Below the pieces are notes generated by a model. That model saw only the letters and a program-made list of their open reading frames with translations, was not told where the DNA came from and searched no databases. A stretch of DNA of 64,000 bases from JAJDAT01 sp964344185. Its GTDB lineage: Bacteria; Nitrospinota; Nitrospinia; Nitrospinales; JAJDAT01. The stretch spans positions 1 through 64,000 of the forward strand of contig CAYFMN010000016.1 of assembly GCA_964344185.1 (NCBI GenBank), read 5' to 3'. This document shows, in pieces, positions 25,145-33,535 of this stretch (position 1 is its first letter; each line of letters starts with the position of its first letter). The translations under genes and the position numbers were made by a program.

Positions 25145-25499
25145 CTAGAGCGCCGTAACAGCTATCCGATGCATAGCATTATTTAAATAACCCGAAGGGT
25201 TCCAACCGGGGACAACCATTGGTTGCATAACTCCTTCGTTATCGGTCGCTCTTGCCCAAACTTCGTAATAACCTTTTTGAGGAAATTGGACGGTAACGCT
25301 CCAGTTCTGCCATGCGTACCGGTTTACGGGATTTTCAAGTTTGGCTTTTTGCCAGGTAGCTCCAAAGTCGTAAGAAATGTGCATATCTTTTACATATCGA
25401 TCTCCAGCCCAGGCATGCCCTCTAATATTAAATGGAACGCCCTGTTTAACGGAGCCTCCAGTTTGAGGATTGGTTATTAAAGACTTGACAGGCATCGAC
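25145..25499 (-). CDS. Sulfite dehydrogenase SorA-like, C-terminal part (after gap)
   Basis: This is the C-terminal Mo-co oxidoreductase dimerisation domain (about 116 aa: MPVKSLITNPQTGG, then a beta-sandwich with HISYDFGATWQKA and VWARATDNEG). It is the continuation of the frame at 25510-26460; the two are divided only by ten Ns at 25500-25509. The frames do not match across ten bases: the real gap should be 2, 5, 8 or 11 bases. I treat it as one intact gene with unknown joining sequence. Confidence 0.88.
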
Positions 25500-25509
25500 N
25501 NNNNNNNNN
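25500..25509. other. Assembly gap (10 N)
   Basis: Ten Ns inside the sorA-like gene. Flanking frames show that a true gap of length 3n+2 restores one reading frame, so the number ten is a placeholder. Confidence 0.95.
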
Positions 25510-26460
25510 AATAATTTTCATATCCTCTTGGGGAACTTTGGTCCCAGGCTTTACCGAGTATTTAGGAACCCTGTAATGATCCATCTTTTGACCATCATGA
25601 ACTTGATTTCTAATCGATATTTTTTTCAGCCATTTTGGCGAAGTTGAGGCAGGCCAACCAGGGGTTACTATGCGCAATGGGAATCCATGCAAATGAGGAA
25701 GCGGCTCTCCATTCATCTCCCATGCGATAAGCGTGTGGTCGTCCAGAGCTTTTGCTATTGGAGTTCCTCTTGAAATGGAAACTTTATCGGGGTTTCCTGA
25801 AAGGTGTAGGTCCGCCCCATAATATCCTGTATAAACTGCAGAGTCTTTTAATTCTGAGGCCTCTAAGACTTCCTTCAATCGAACACCGGTATATCTTGCA
25901 CACCCCACAGCTCCAAATTTCCACTGATTTCCTTTAGCGGAAGGATAATACCCCGCTCTACCATTACCTCCACACTCTAACTGCAAAGCATATGTGTGAT
26001 GTTTAAATTTATTTTTTATATCTTCTAAGGTAAGTTTCAATGGCTTATGGACTTCGCCATCCACGGTAAAAGTCCATTGTTTAGTATCGCTTTCAATATC
26101 GGGAGGTAGACCATTATTACGAACAAAGTGTTTTTCTTTTGGAGTAAAGTCGTCATCCAACAAATGAGCGGGCGGTTCCGCATTGATTGGCCTTTCGTTT
26201 AAAACAATCAATCCTTCTTTTCCTTTTATAATCTCGTCGCCATTAGACTCAGCCAACGCGAGTGGAATCATTCCACCAGGCATATTTCTAAAGAATGGGA
26301 TGAATGATCCAATAGTAAACGCCATAGCGGTTAATCCGGCTTTTTTCAAAAATCCGCGTCTGGAGGAAGGATTTGATTTTCTACCCCAAATTTCGGCATC
26401 CGCTTTTTCGGGGTCATTTAAATAAAGTTCCCAAAGTCCGCGCTCTTTTTTCTGGCTCAT
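25510..26460 (-). CDS. Sulfite dehydrogenase SorA-like, N-terminal and Mo-binding part
   Basis: 317 codons before the gap. A twin-arginine signal (SSRRGFLKKAGLTAMAF) near residue 32 sends the folded protein to the periplasm. The sulfite-oxidase fold follows; LQLECGGNGRAGYY contains the Cys that ligates molybdenum, and GAVGCARYTGVRLKEVL and TPGWPASTSPKWLKKI are family landmarks. There is no haem b5 domain. It oxidises sulfite to sulfate (SorA) or works on sulfane sulfur (SoxC); the SorB-like partner next door favours SorA. It is the first gene of the four-gene operon, with a GGGAGGAG Shine-Dalgarno. Confidence 0.9.
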
Positions 26461-26510
26461 TTCTCCTCCCTCTCTGGAAAAGTCAATTGGCGAATTAGCG
26501 CCTTTTATAT

Positions 26511-26533
26511 AAGATATACATTCCCTATATCTT
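26511..26533. promoter_or_regulatory. Inverted repeat between divergent genes, possible operator
   Basis: AAGATATA (26511-26518), a 7-base spacer, then TATATCTT (26526-26533) is a perfect 8-base inverted repeat. It lies 50 bases upstream of the sulfite operon and 38 bases upstream of the divergent 71-aa gene, where a regulator could control both. Confidence 0.45.
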
Positions 26534-26571
26534 TTATTCTACCCTGCCGTTTCTTTTTGGAGTATAAAAAA

Positions 26572-26787
26572 ATGGGGGTTCTTAAACAATCGCAAAAACA
26601 GCGAAATGCTTGGAACAAAAACTTGATTATTCTTGTAGGAGAGTTACTACAAAGAACTCAAGTTTTAACTAGAGAGACAAAAGAAATACCCTTAACTAAG
26701 CGCAATCTATGTGATACTATTATGATAATGATTCCTAAAATCGTTAAAAAAACTAAAAAATTTAGAAACATCCTTACCCAATTTTGA
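26572..26787 (+). CDS. Small basic hypothetical protein (71 aa)
   Basis: Start chosen at ATG 26572 because GGAG lies nine bases upstream; a TTG at 26557 is in frame but has no ribosome site. The protein is Lys-rich with no cysteine cluster, signal or recognised domain, and may be helical (LIILVGELLQRTQVL). Its stop overlaps the next gene's ATG by four bases, so it is coupled to the FG-GAP lipoprotein. Function unknown. Confidence 0.6.
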   Translation: MGVLKQSQKQRNAWNKNLIILVGELLQRTQVLTRETKEIPLTKRNLCDTIMIMIPKIVKKTKKFRNILTQF

Positions 26788-28499
26788 TGAAACCGTTTGC
26801 TCATGCCCCCCCTATTTTATTAATTTTTATTTTCATATGTTCGGCTTGTGGACCCGGAACTTTTTTTGGAACCTGGTCTAATATTGTTTCTCCAAATAGT
26901 TCTTCACAAGAACCAAGCTCCGCTACCGTTTCTAATAAAAATCCAAAACCTTCTTTAAGATCTCTAAAGTTTTCGAATGTAAGCAAAATTTACGGCCTTG
27001 GCGTTAAAGAGCAAGGCTTGCTTTCTTTTCAATATCCCGGAGCTCAAACGGGGTTTGCAGTAGCCTTAGGAGATCTTAATGGAGATGGATTTCAAGATAT
27101 TTTCCTGGGAGCTCCAGAATCCGACGGCTTATTAGAAGACGCCACGCCTTCGGGATGGGTGTATACGATTTTTGGAAGAAAAAAATTACCCAAGAAGATG
27201 GATTTGCAAAACCAATCAAATCTCCATTTTTGGGCTGGGGAATCTTCAGGAAGAAATCGACTTGGACAGGCAATAATTGTTTCCGATTTTAACGGAGATG
27301 GAATAGATGATCTCGCTATTGGAGCTCCGCATTCAAACGGTCCATTTAAGAAGCGCGCTCATTCTGGGGCCGTTTATATCGTTTTTGGCAAAAAAAACCT
27401 AAAAGGAACGGTTAACCTTTCCAGGCAGGCAAACGTGACAATCTATGGAGCTGAAGAAGCCGATTTACTAGGTTCATCTTTGGCGTCTGGAGATATCAAT
27501 GGGGATGGAGTAAAAGATTTAATTTTAGGAGCCCCCGGCAGTAAAGGACGATCAAAAGGAAGCTACAAAGCAGGAGCTGTTTACGCGATCTATGGGCGAA
27601 CTCGATTTCCAAAAAAAATCGACCTATTAAAAAATTGGAACGTTAAATTATTAGGCGAAGACAGTTCTCAATCCAAATTGACCTTTGCCCAGAATTATCC
27701 AGACCAAGCCGGTTACAACGTTTTATCTAAAGATTTAAACCTTGATGGATACGACGATATTATTATCGGAGCGCCATTTGGAGACGGGTTTTTAAACAGA
27801 TCTGAAGACGCTGGAGAAACCTATATTGTTTTCGGAAAACGTCGGTTAAGAAAAAAAATCAACCTGGCCAACCAATCTGATGTTGTTATATATGGAAATA
27901 ATAAAGGAGGTCAATCGGGTCAATCTATTAGCGTCGGAGACCTTAATGGAGACGGTTATAAAGATTTGATTATTGGGTCCCCTAAAGCAAGAAGGACGTC
28001 AAACGCCGGCTTGTTGGAAGGAATAATCCATGTCCTTTTCAACCGGACTAATTGGCCAAAAACTATTCAGTTAAATCAAGAAGCAAATTTGGTTTATTTT
28101 AGCGGACATCAAATTCCCAAAAGCGTAAACGTTGGTTTGGGAATGCCTGAAATAACCACTAGATTTGGTTCCTCCATAATCGCAACCGATTTAAATAAAG
28201 ACGGTTTGGAAGATTTGATAGTTGGTATTCCGGGAGCAAAAGGAAACAGCGCCAAAGAAAACTCCGGAGAAATTGATTTCTACTTAACACAACCCAGCAA
28301 AAAGAAACTTTTAGCTTCTGCTTTCTTTCAACCTACAAAAGCCAAAAACGACGAGTCGTTTGGACATTCAATCGCTCAAGGAGATATAAATGGAGACGGA
28401 AACATAGATTTCGCTATAGGAGCTCCCGGTATGTTGCGATCTACTCAGAAGGGTTTATCCGGGGGAGCTTATATTATCTATGGCTTATCGAATAAATAG
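26784..28499 (+). CDS. FG-GAP repeat lipoprotein (seven-bladed beta-propeller)
   Basis: 571 aa. A lipoprotein-type signal (LLIFIFICSAC, Cys near residue 22) is followed by a Ser/Pro-rich linker. Seven integrin-alpha-type FG-GAP repeats come next, each with a calcium-loop core such as DLNGDGFQD, DFNGDGIDD, DINGDGVKD, DLNLDGYDD, DLNGDGYKD, DLNKDGLED and DINGDGNID, followed by (I/L)GAP or similar. Seven repeats make a closed propeller. The protein is probably surface-exposed, calcium-stabilised and involved in adhesion or binding. It is coupled to the small basic protein upstream. Confidence 0.9.
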   Translation: MMKPFAHAPPILLIFIFICSACGPGTFFGTWSNIVSPNSSSQEPSSATVSNKNPKPSLRSLKFSNVSKIYGLGVKEQGLLSFQYPGAQTGFAVALGDLNGDGFQDIFLGAPESDGLLEDATPSGWVYTIFGRKKLPKKMDLQNQSNLHFWAGESSGRNRLGQAIIVSDFNGDGIDDLAIGAPHSNGPFKKRAHSGAVYIVFGKKNLKGTVNLSRQANVTIYGAEEADLLGSSLASGDINGDGVKDLILGAPGSKGRSKGSYKAGAVYAIYGRTRFPKKIDLLKNWNVKLLGEDSSQSKLTFAQNYPDQAGYNVLSKDLNLDGYDDIIIGAPFGDGFLNRSEDAGETYIVFGKRRLRKKINLANQSDVVIYGNNKGGQSGQSISVGDLNGDGYKDLIIGSPKARRTSNAGLLEGIIHVLFNRTNWPKTIQLNQEANLVYFSGHQIPKSVNVGLGMPEITTRFGSSIIATDLNKDGLEDLIVGIPGAKGNSAKENSGEIDFYLTQPSKKKLLASAFFQPTKAKNDESFGHSIAQGDINGDGNIDFAIGAPGMLRSTQKGLSGGAYIIYGLSNK

Positions 28500-28542
28500 C
28501 ATGACATACATCAACACTTTTCCAAAAGTCTTGATTGGCGAT

Positions 28543-28579
28543 AAAAAAAACGGTCCACTCCAAACCTGGAATGGACCGT
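28543..28579 (-). terminator. Terminator for the haem-porin gene
   Basis: ACGGTCCA (28550-28557) pairs with TGGACCGT (28572-28579), extended by an inner TCCA/TGGA pair. Read on the minus strand the hairpin is followed by eight T. It terminates transcription from the gene at 28710-29876. The plus strand side has no T run. Confidence 0.75.
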
Positions 28580-28597
28580 AATAAAAAACCAACTAAC

Positions 28598-28702
28598 TTT
28601 AGAACATCTCTAATAATTCAAGATTTGAACTTTTGGCAACTCGCCCGCCCTTTATTACAAGGATGGCTCGCGGCCAACAACAATTTTTAGAGGTTCCCTT
28701 TA
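28598..28702. repeat. Palindromic repeat with terminal inverted repeats, copy 3 (diverged)
   Basis: The ends (TTTAGAACATCTCTAATAATT on the left; AATTTTTAGAGGTTCCCTTT on the right) match the family, but the interior is different: TTGGCAACTCGCCCGCCC ... GGATGGCTCGCGGCCAA, again self-complementary. It lies directly after the 3' end of the haem-porin gene. Confidence 0.6.
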
Positions 28703-28709
28703 AAAACTT

Positions 28710-29876
28710 TTAGAAACCAAAGCGGATGAACGTTTTAATTTGACGTTCTTGTTCTTCCTCCCTGTTTGTATTGCCGCCAATATCAATATCTTTATTCACA
28801 TATTCAAAGTTAAGCTTTACATTAGGAACAAAATGATATTGCATCGATACTACCCATTGCCATTCTTCCGCATCGCTATCGTGAGTGTTGTGCCAATCAT
28901 AACGAGCGATACCCAATAGCTTTGGAGTAAAAGAATATAATGCTTCAACTGTGCCGCTTGTAGCTTCGTACTCAACTGTATTACCATTTTCCGTAAAATT
29001 TAACGGTTTCGATCCATCAAAGAAATAACCCGCCACGTCAACTATTAAATCGCCAAAGTTAAAATCAACAACGCCGCCAAATGTTAGCGTGTCATCCGAG
29101 TCATCTGTTAACGGACTGTTATCGCTAGATTGTCCAGCAGTATCCCTTCTAAACATCAGCGAAAGCGTATGGTCTCCAAATTCCTGATTAACCATACCAT
29201 AAATATGCCGGCCAAACCGATGATCGTCGTCGGAAACCGAGGCGTTACCAATACCTATGAGGTATCTAAAACCAGCGTCATAAAACTGGCCATTTAGCTC
29301 TATGCCCTCGTTCCCGAATGTAACATTATCTTCCCGGTCGGCGGTTGTTTGTACAAGATAGGTTGTTTGCGTCAACCTCCTTGGATGCGAAAGAAAATAA
29401 TTATCGACATTATAAAAGCCTGTCTTTAAATTAAGTCGACTGTCGGAAAGGATGTCGTCAAACTGAACTAAAGGTAAATTATCTTCCGTTAATGCATCAA
29501 TAAAGTATGATAGTCGCGGCCCAATTGTACCTCCACTAAACAATTCTAAACCGTCAAATTCAAACTCGCCTTTTCTAGCAGTACCAGCAGATGTTTTCTT
29601 ATCCTCATTCACATATCCAAAACGTCCTATTGCGGCAACCGGAAATATTTTACTTTTCCATAAAAATTCTCCTTCTTCATCCTTCATTCGATAACCGCGA
29701 TTTTTAAATCCAATTCCAAACTTGTTTAATCGGGGAAACTGAACGTGGCAGGTCGTACATTGGACTCCATATTTTCTAGCAAAAGCTGGGATTGCCTCAC
29801 TCTCTGATGGAATTTGCAGTCCTAAAAAGGATAGAAACAGGACTAAATAGACAACTTTTTTAACTTTTTGATTCAT
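28710..29876 (-). CDS. Outer-membrane porin-like protein with N-terminal c-type haem site
   Basis: About 388 aa. A signal peptide (VVYLVLFLSFLGLQIPSESEA) is followed at once by FARKYGVQCTTCHVQFPRLN, which contains one CxxCH haem site. The rest is beta-rich with many aromatic and Asp/Asn turns and ends ...KTFIRFGF with a terminal Phe, the signature of an outer-membrane barrel. It may carry electrons or metal at the periplasmic mouth of a pore. An ATG at 29879 is equally possible; the TTG further upstream is part of the GGGAGG ribosome site. It is monocistronic, with a terminator at 28543-28579. Confidence 0.82.
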   Translation of the reverse strand: MNQKVKKVVYLVLFLSFLGLQIPSESEAIPAFARKYGVQCTTCHVQFPRLNKFGIGFKNRGYRMKDEEGEFLWKSKIFPVAAIGRFGYVNEDKKTSAGTARKGEFEFDGLELFSGGTIGPRLSYFIDALTEDNLPLVQFDDILSDSRLNLKTGFYNVDNYFLSHPRRLTQTTYLVQTTADREDNVTFGNEGIELNGQFYDAGFRYLIGIGNASVSDDDHRFGRHIYGMVNQEFGDHTLSLMFRRDTAGQSSDNSPLTDDSDDTLTFGGVVDFNFGDLIVDVAGYFFDGSKPLNFTENGNTVEYEATSGTVEALYSFTPKLLGIARYDWHNTHDSDAEEWQWVVSMQYHFVPNVKLNFEYVNKDIDIGGNTNREEEQERQIKTFIRFGF

Positions 29877-30006
29877 CATACCTCCCAATCTCAATAATAA
29901 TTTTCACAATCAATCTCAATTAAAAACCAAACAAACTACTTAAATTTGCTAAATAGGCGAATTTGATTAGCTGTTTAGAGTAAAGCCAGTTTTTTAATAA
30001 GTAATC

Positions 30007-30076
30007 TCAAAATGGTTGGCATTCAAATTCCTGGAGGAGGTAAATTTTAAAATAATTGAACTACCAACCATTTTGA
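30007..30076. repeat. 13-base perfect inverted repeat
   Basis: TCAAAATGGTTGG (30007-30019) and CCAACCATTTTGA (30064-30076) are exact complements separated by 44 AT-rich bases. They lie in the 600-base non-coding stretch between the divergent haem-porin and chemoreceptor genes. The rest of that stretch (29877-30478) shows no gene; a promoter is listed at 30330-30358. Confidence 0.6.
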
Positions 30077-30329
30077 TTTTGAAAACTACATTCAATTTAA
30101 TAAAAAAATACAAAAAATACAAGCTTTTTAATTCCAGAAGTATTTTTGATAAAAGAATTAAAAAGCGACTGCTTTGGAGATAAAAGTTTACTATGGCTCA
30201 CTACTTTTAAAATTATCCTTCTCTTAACCAGTCATAACCCACCATTTTTTCAAACTCAAAACTTGTCGATCATTTCCTGAAAGCTTCTCCTTATAAACCA
30301 ACTCTTTCTTAAAAAAGAACTTCAAATTG

Positions 30330-30358
30330 TTGTAAAGCGCTATTGGGGCGTTTATACT
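30330..30358 (+). promoter_or_regulatory. Promoter of the chemoreceptor gene
   Basis: TTGTAA (30330-30335) and TATACT (30353-30358) are 17 bases apart, a good sigma70-type pair, about 115 bases before the ATG. Confidence 0.55.
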
Positions 30359-30478
30359 TATTTCGAAAATCGATAGCTAATAGTTTCAATAAGTTGTGGA
30401 ATTTAGACGGCATAAAATTGCGTTTAAACCATATAAGAATTAGCGAAAACTCATCTTTCTAAATTAACAAAGTTTGGA

Positions 30479-32509
30479 ATGAGTTCCATAAAATTTAAAA
30501 TTATTTTTTGGTTCGTTCTGATTGGTTCTTTGCCCGCAATTGGAATTGGCGTTTATGCAATCAAAAAGCAGTCTGAAACATTAGAACAAGAAACCATTCA
30601 AACTCAAAAAAAGCTGTTGTCACAAAAGCTTCTTGAAGTGAACACTTTTTTGCAGGAAATTCGTTTTGACTTAAAAGAAATTTCCCACAGGTTCACTTTA
30701 CAAAACCTTATTGAAGCAATTCCTAATCAAGACGAAAAAAAAATAGAGTTTTGGCTTGAGCCTGTCCAAGAAGATTTTTCGAGATTTGCAAAAATTCGCC
30801 AGAGATATAACGTCATCCAATTAGTTAGAATAGACGGGCAAGAAATAATCCATATAGACTTTGACGGCAAAGAATCCAAATTAATTGATAAAACAGACTT
30901 GGCTTCCATCAAAGGACAATCTTTTTTCGAATCAATTCTCGCTCTAGGGGAAGGTCAATATACAGTTCTACCTCTTATGGCTTTTGACACCAAGGTCTCT
31001 AAGGAAAACTTTCGCGGTCCGGTAATAAGGTTTGGAATGCCTCTATTCACTCCCGACTCTCAAAAGGTGGGAGTATTGGTTCTTACCGCCTTTTCCACCC
31101 CTCTAATAGAAAGGTTTTCCGATATCGCCAATGGAACGATTCTATTATCAGATTCAGACGGTTTTTTAATCAGCCATCCTGACGCTGAAATTAGAGATAA
31201 TTGGGTTTTTCATGATAAGGATGAAAAACTGAGACACTTTATTGACCAACACATAATTTCCAAGATATTTAAGCAAAAATCAGGACTTATTAACGGGAAT
31301 TTGGAAGAAATAATTTCCTTTGAAAAAATTTCGTTCAACCCTCAAGATACTTCCGATTTTTGGGTTGGGATATTAAGCCAAAAAAGGGAAAACGTTTTAT
31401 CCCCTATAACCCAATTTAGAACGCGGTTTATATTTATTATCTTAACGGTAGTGGCAATGGTTGTTTTTGCGGCAATGTTTTTCGGAGACAATTTAACGCG
31501 CCCATTACAAAAAGTAGTCATATTGGCCAACTCCATTTCTAATGGCGAATTAGAAGTCGCCAGACTCAATTATATCTCTAAAGACGAAATAGGCATTCTC
31601 GCAGGCTCCTTCGACAAAATGGCCGACACTTTACGAAAAAACATATTATCAATAAAAGGCGTCGCCAAAACTTTATTTGGATCATCCACTGAAATTTCAG
31701 CCGCCGTACAACAACAATCCGCAATTATGGCGGAACAATCAGCCTCTATTACGGAAATAACCGCAACTTTAGAAAGTCTGACAACTGCTTCATCGCAAAT
31801 TGCGGATAACTCCAATTCTGTCGTTCAAATTTCTGCTGAAGCTTTGGAACAGTCTAAAGAAGGAATGAGTTCTATTTTAGAAATTAATAAAAAGATGTCA
31901 CAAATCGCAGAAGAAAATGAAAATAGCGTTCATGAAATTGTGGAATTAGGCCAGAAGTCTAAAGAAATTGGCCGAGTTATGGAAATTATCAACGACATAG
32001 CCGATCAAACAAAGCTCATCGCCTTTAACGCCGCAATTGAAGCGTCCAGCGCTGGGGAGGCCGGAAAACGTTTTGGAGTGGTCGCCATAGAAATACGCCA
32101 ATTAGCGGAAAATGTTATGAGAGCCACTCGCGAAATAGAAAACAAGGTTGAAGAAACTCAGCAAGCGATTAACCGGTTGGTAATTAATTCGGAAAGGGGA
32201 GCCAAGCGAGTGGACGAAGGGGCTCAATTAGCAACCGAAACTCTCGCTAAACTAGAAAAAATTGTTAATGGCGCCCAGTCCACTAACGAAGAAGCCGATC
32301 AAATTTCATATTCTACGAAACAACAAAAAAACGCGACAAACCAGGTTTTTGTGGCCTTAAAAGAAATTCAACAAGGTATTCACGAAACATTTTCCTCTAT
32401 AAAACAAACAAGTTCAATTACGGATAATTTAGCCAGTTCCTCCAAGATGTTGAATTCGCTTATAGGAGAATTCAAACTTAAAGAAAAAGAGAAATTAACC
32501 GATACATGA
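30479..32509 (+). CDS. Methyl-accepting chemotaxis protein
   Basis: 676 aa. First membrane helix at about 8-28, then a periplasmic double-Cache-type sensor (about 35-310), a second helix (FIFIILTVVAMVVFAAMFF, about 318-336), a HAMP domain and a long cytoplasmic signalling coil. The hairpin tip has the conserved DQTKLIAFNAAIEASSAGEAGKRFGVVA region with the usual IAxNAAIEA core. It senses a small ligand and controls CheA. No other che gene is in the window. The C-terminus lacks a CheR-binding pentapeptide. Confidence 0.94.
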   Translation: MSSIKFKIIFWFVLIGSLPAIGIGVYAIKKQSETLEQETIQTQKKLLSQKLLEVNTFLQEIRFDLKEISHRFTLQNLIEAIPNQDEKKIEFWLEPVQEDFSRFAKIRQRYNVIQLVRIDGQEIIHIDFDGKESKLIDKTDLASIKGQSFFESILALGEGQYTVLPLMAFDTKVSKENFRGPVIRFGMPLFTPDSQKVGVLVLTAFSTPLIERFSDIANGTILLSDSDGFLISHPDAEIRDNWVFHDKDEKLRHFIDQHIISKIFKQKSGLINGNLEEIISFEKISFNPQDTSDFWVGILSQKRENVLSPITQFRTRFIFIILTVVAMVVFAAMFFGDNLTRPLQKVVILANSISNGELEVARLNYISKDEIGILAGSFDKMADTLRKNILSIKGVAKTLFGSSTEISAAVQQQSAIMAEQSASITEITATLESLTTASSQIADNSNSVVQISAEALEQSKEGMSSILEINKKMSQIAEENENSVHEIVELGQKSKEIGRVMEIINDIADQTKLIAFNAAIEASSAGEAGKRFGVVAIEIRQLAENVMRATREIENKVEETQQAINRLVINSERGAKRVDEGAQLATETLAKLEKIVNGAQSTNEEADQISYSTKQQKNATNQVFVALKEIQQGIHETFSSIKQTSSITDNLASSSKMLNSLIGEFKLKEKEKLTDT

Positions 32510-32608
32510 CTCCTAAACGCTTTATCTTCAAACCATATACAGTCTTATCTTACACCCTCTTCTTTAAAACCTTTTCCCGAGTTATATCGGTTTACGACAA
32601 ACAATAAT

Positions 32609-32701
32609 TTAAGAGGATTTAATAATTGGTATTTTGACCGGTTTGCTATCGCCTAGCCCTTAAGGCTCCTGGCAAATCTGATTTTTTAGAGGTTCCCTTA
32701 A
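32609..32701. repeat. Palindromic repeat with terminal inverted repeats, copy 2
   Basis: Left end TTAAGAGGATTTAATAATT, right end ATTTTTTAGAGGTTCCCTTAA. The interior GGTTTGCTATCGCCTAGC and GGCTCCTGGCAAATCT is nearly identical to copy 1 (21905-22011). It sits between the chemoreceptor stop and the next gene. Confidence 0.75.
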
Positions 32702-32727
32702 GCTTAAAAATTTGGATAATATCAGCG

Positions 32728-33327
32728 ATGGCTCTACTTAAATTAATAGTATTTATTTCCGGAGCGGTTTTAATGGCTCTAGAAATAGTTGGAAGCAGAG
32801 TCCTTTCTCCATTTTTTGGAAATTCCGTTTTTGTGTGGTCGAGCCTTATATCCGTTTTCTTGATTTCTTTAAGCGTGGGCTATCACCTTGGAGGAAAATT
32901 AGCGGATAAAAGACCTGATCCCAAAATACTCGGCACAATCATTTTTGGTTCAGGTATATTAATTTTTATTATTCCCTTTATCCAGGAATCCGTCAATAAC
33001 GCTATCTTTGATTTTGATCTTGGAATGAAAATCAGCCCCTTAATTGTTTCTTGTATACTTTTTTTACTGCCCAGCATATTAATGGGAGCCGTTTCACCTT
33101 TTGCAGTTAAAATGAGCGCCACTTCTATCGAAACATTAGGCAACGTGTCCGGTAATATCTCGGCTATTTCCACAATAGGAAATATCTTTGGAACCTTGTT
33201 CACCTCGTTTTACTTAATCCCCACCATCGGCACCAAATTGATAATTAATTTACTTGGCTTAACTCTTTTAATATCCAGCGGTCTAATATTTATCTATTGG
33301 AAATCACCCTTAAAAAAGGCTCAATAA
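32728..33327 (+). CDS. Membrane domain of a spermidine-synthase-like system
   Basis: 199 aa with about six hydrophobic helices. The opening GAVLMALEIVGSRVLSPFFG and WSSLISVFLISLSVGYHLGGKLADKRP are typical of the N-terminal membrane half of 'fused MFS/spermidine synthase' proteins, and GNVSGNISAISTIGNIFGTLFTSFYLIP is the matching second signature. Here it stops after the membrane part. The enzymatic half is a separate gene 208 bases downstream. Confidence 0.88.
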   Translation: MALLKLIVFISGAVLMALEIVGSRVLSPFFGNSVFVWSSLISVFLISLSVGYHLGGKLADKRPDPKILGTIIFGSGILIFIIPFIQESVNNAIFDFDLGMKISPLIVSCILFLLPSILMGAVSPFAVKMSATSIETLGNVSGNISAISTIGNIFGTLFTSFYLIPTIGTKLIINLLGLTLLISSGLIFIYWKSPLKKAQ

Positions 33328-33535
33328 AAAAACAAAATCTCCTCTCATAAAGGCTTCTATCCCTATTCTCCCCCATGATTTAGGGTTGATTAAGAAGCAA
33401 GGATTATCTACACTTAGATCGAATAACTAACGCAAAAAACGCTATACATTACCTGAAAAACCTTTATTCCTTCAAGAGATCTGTACGACCAAGCGCTCTC
33501 CTCAAGAATCATTAATTTATCTCTCAGACAATATC

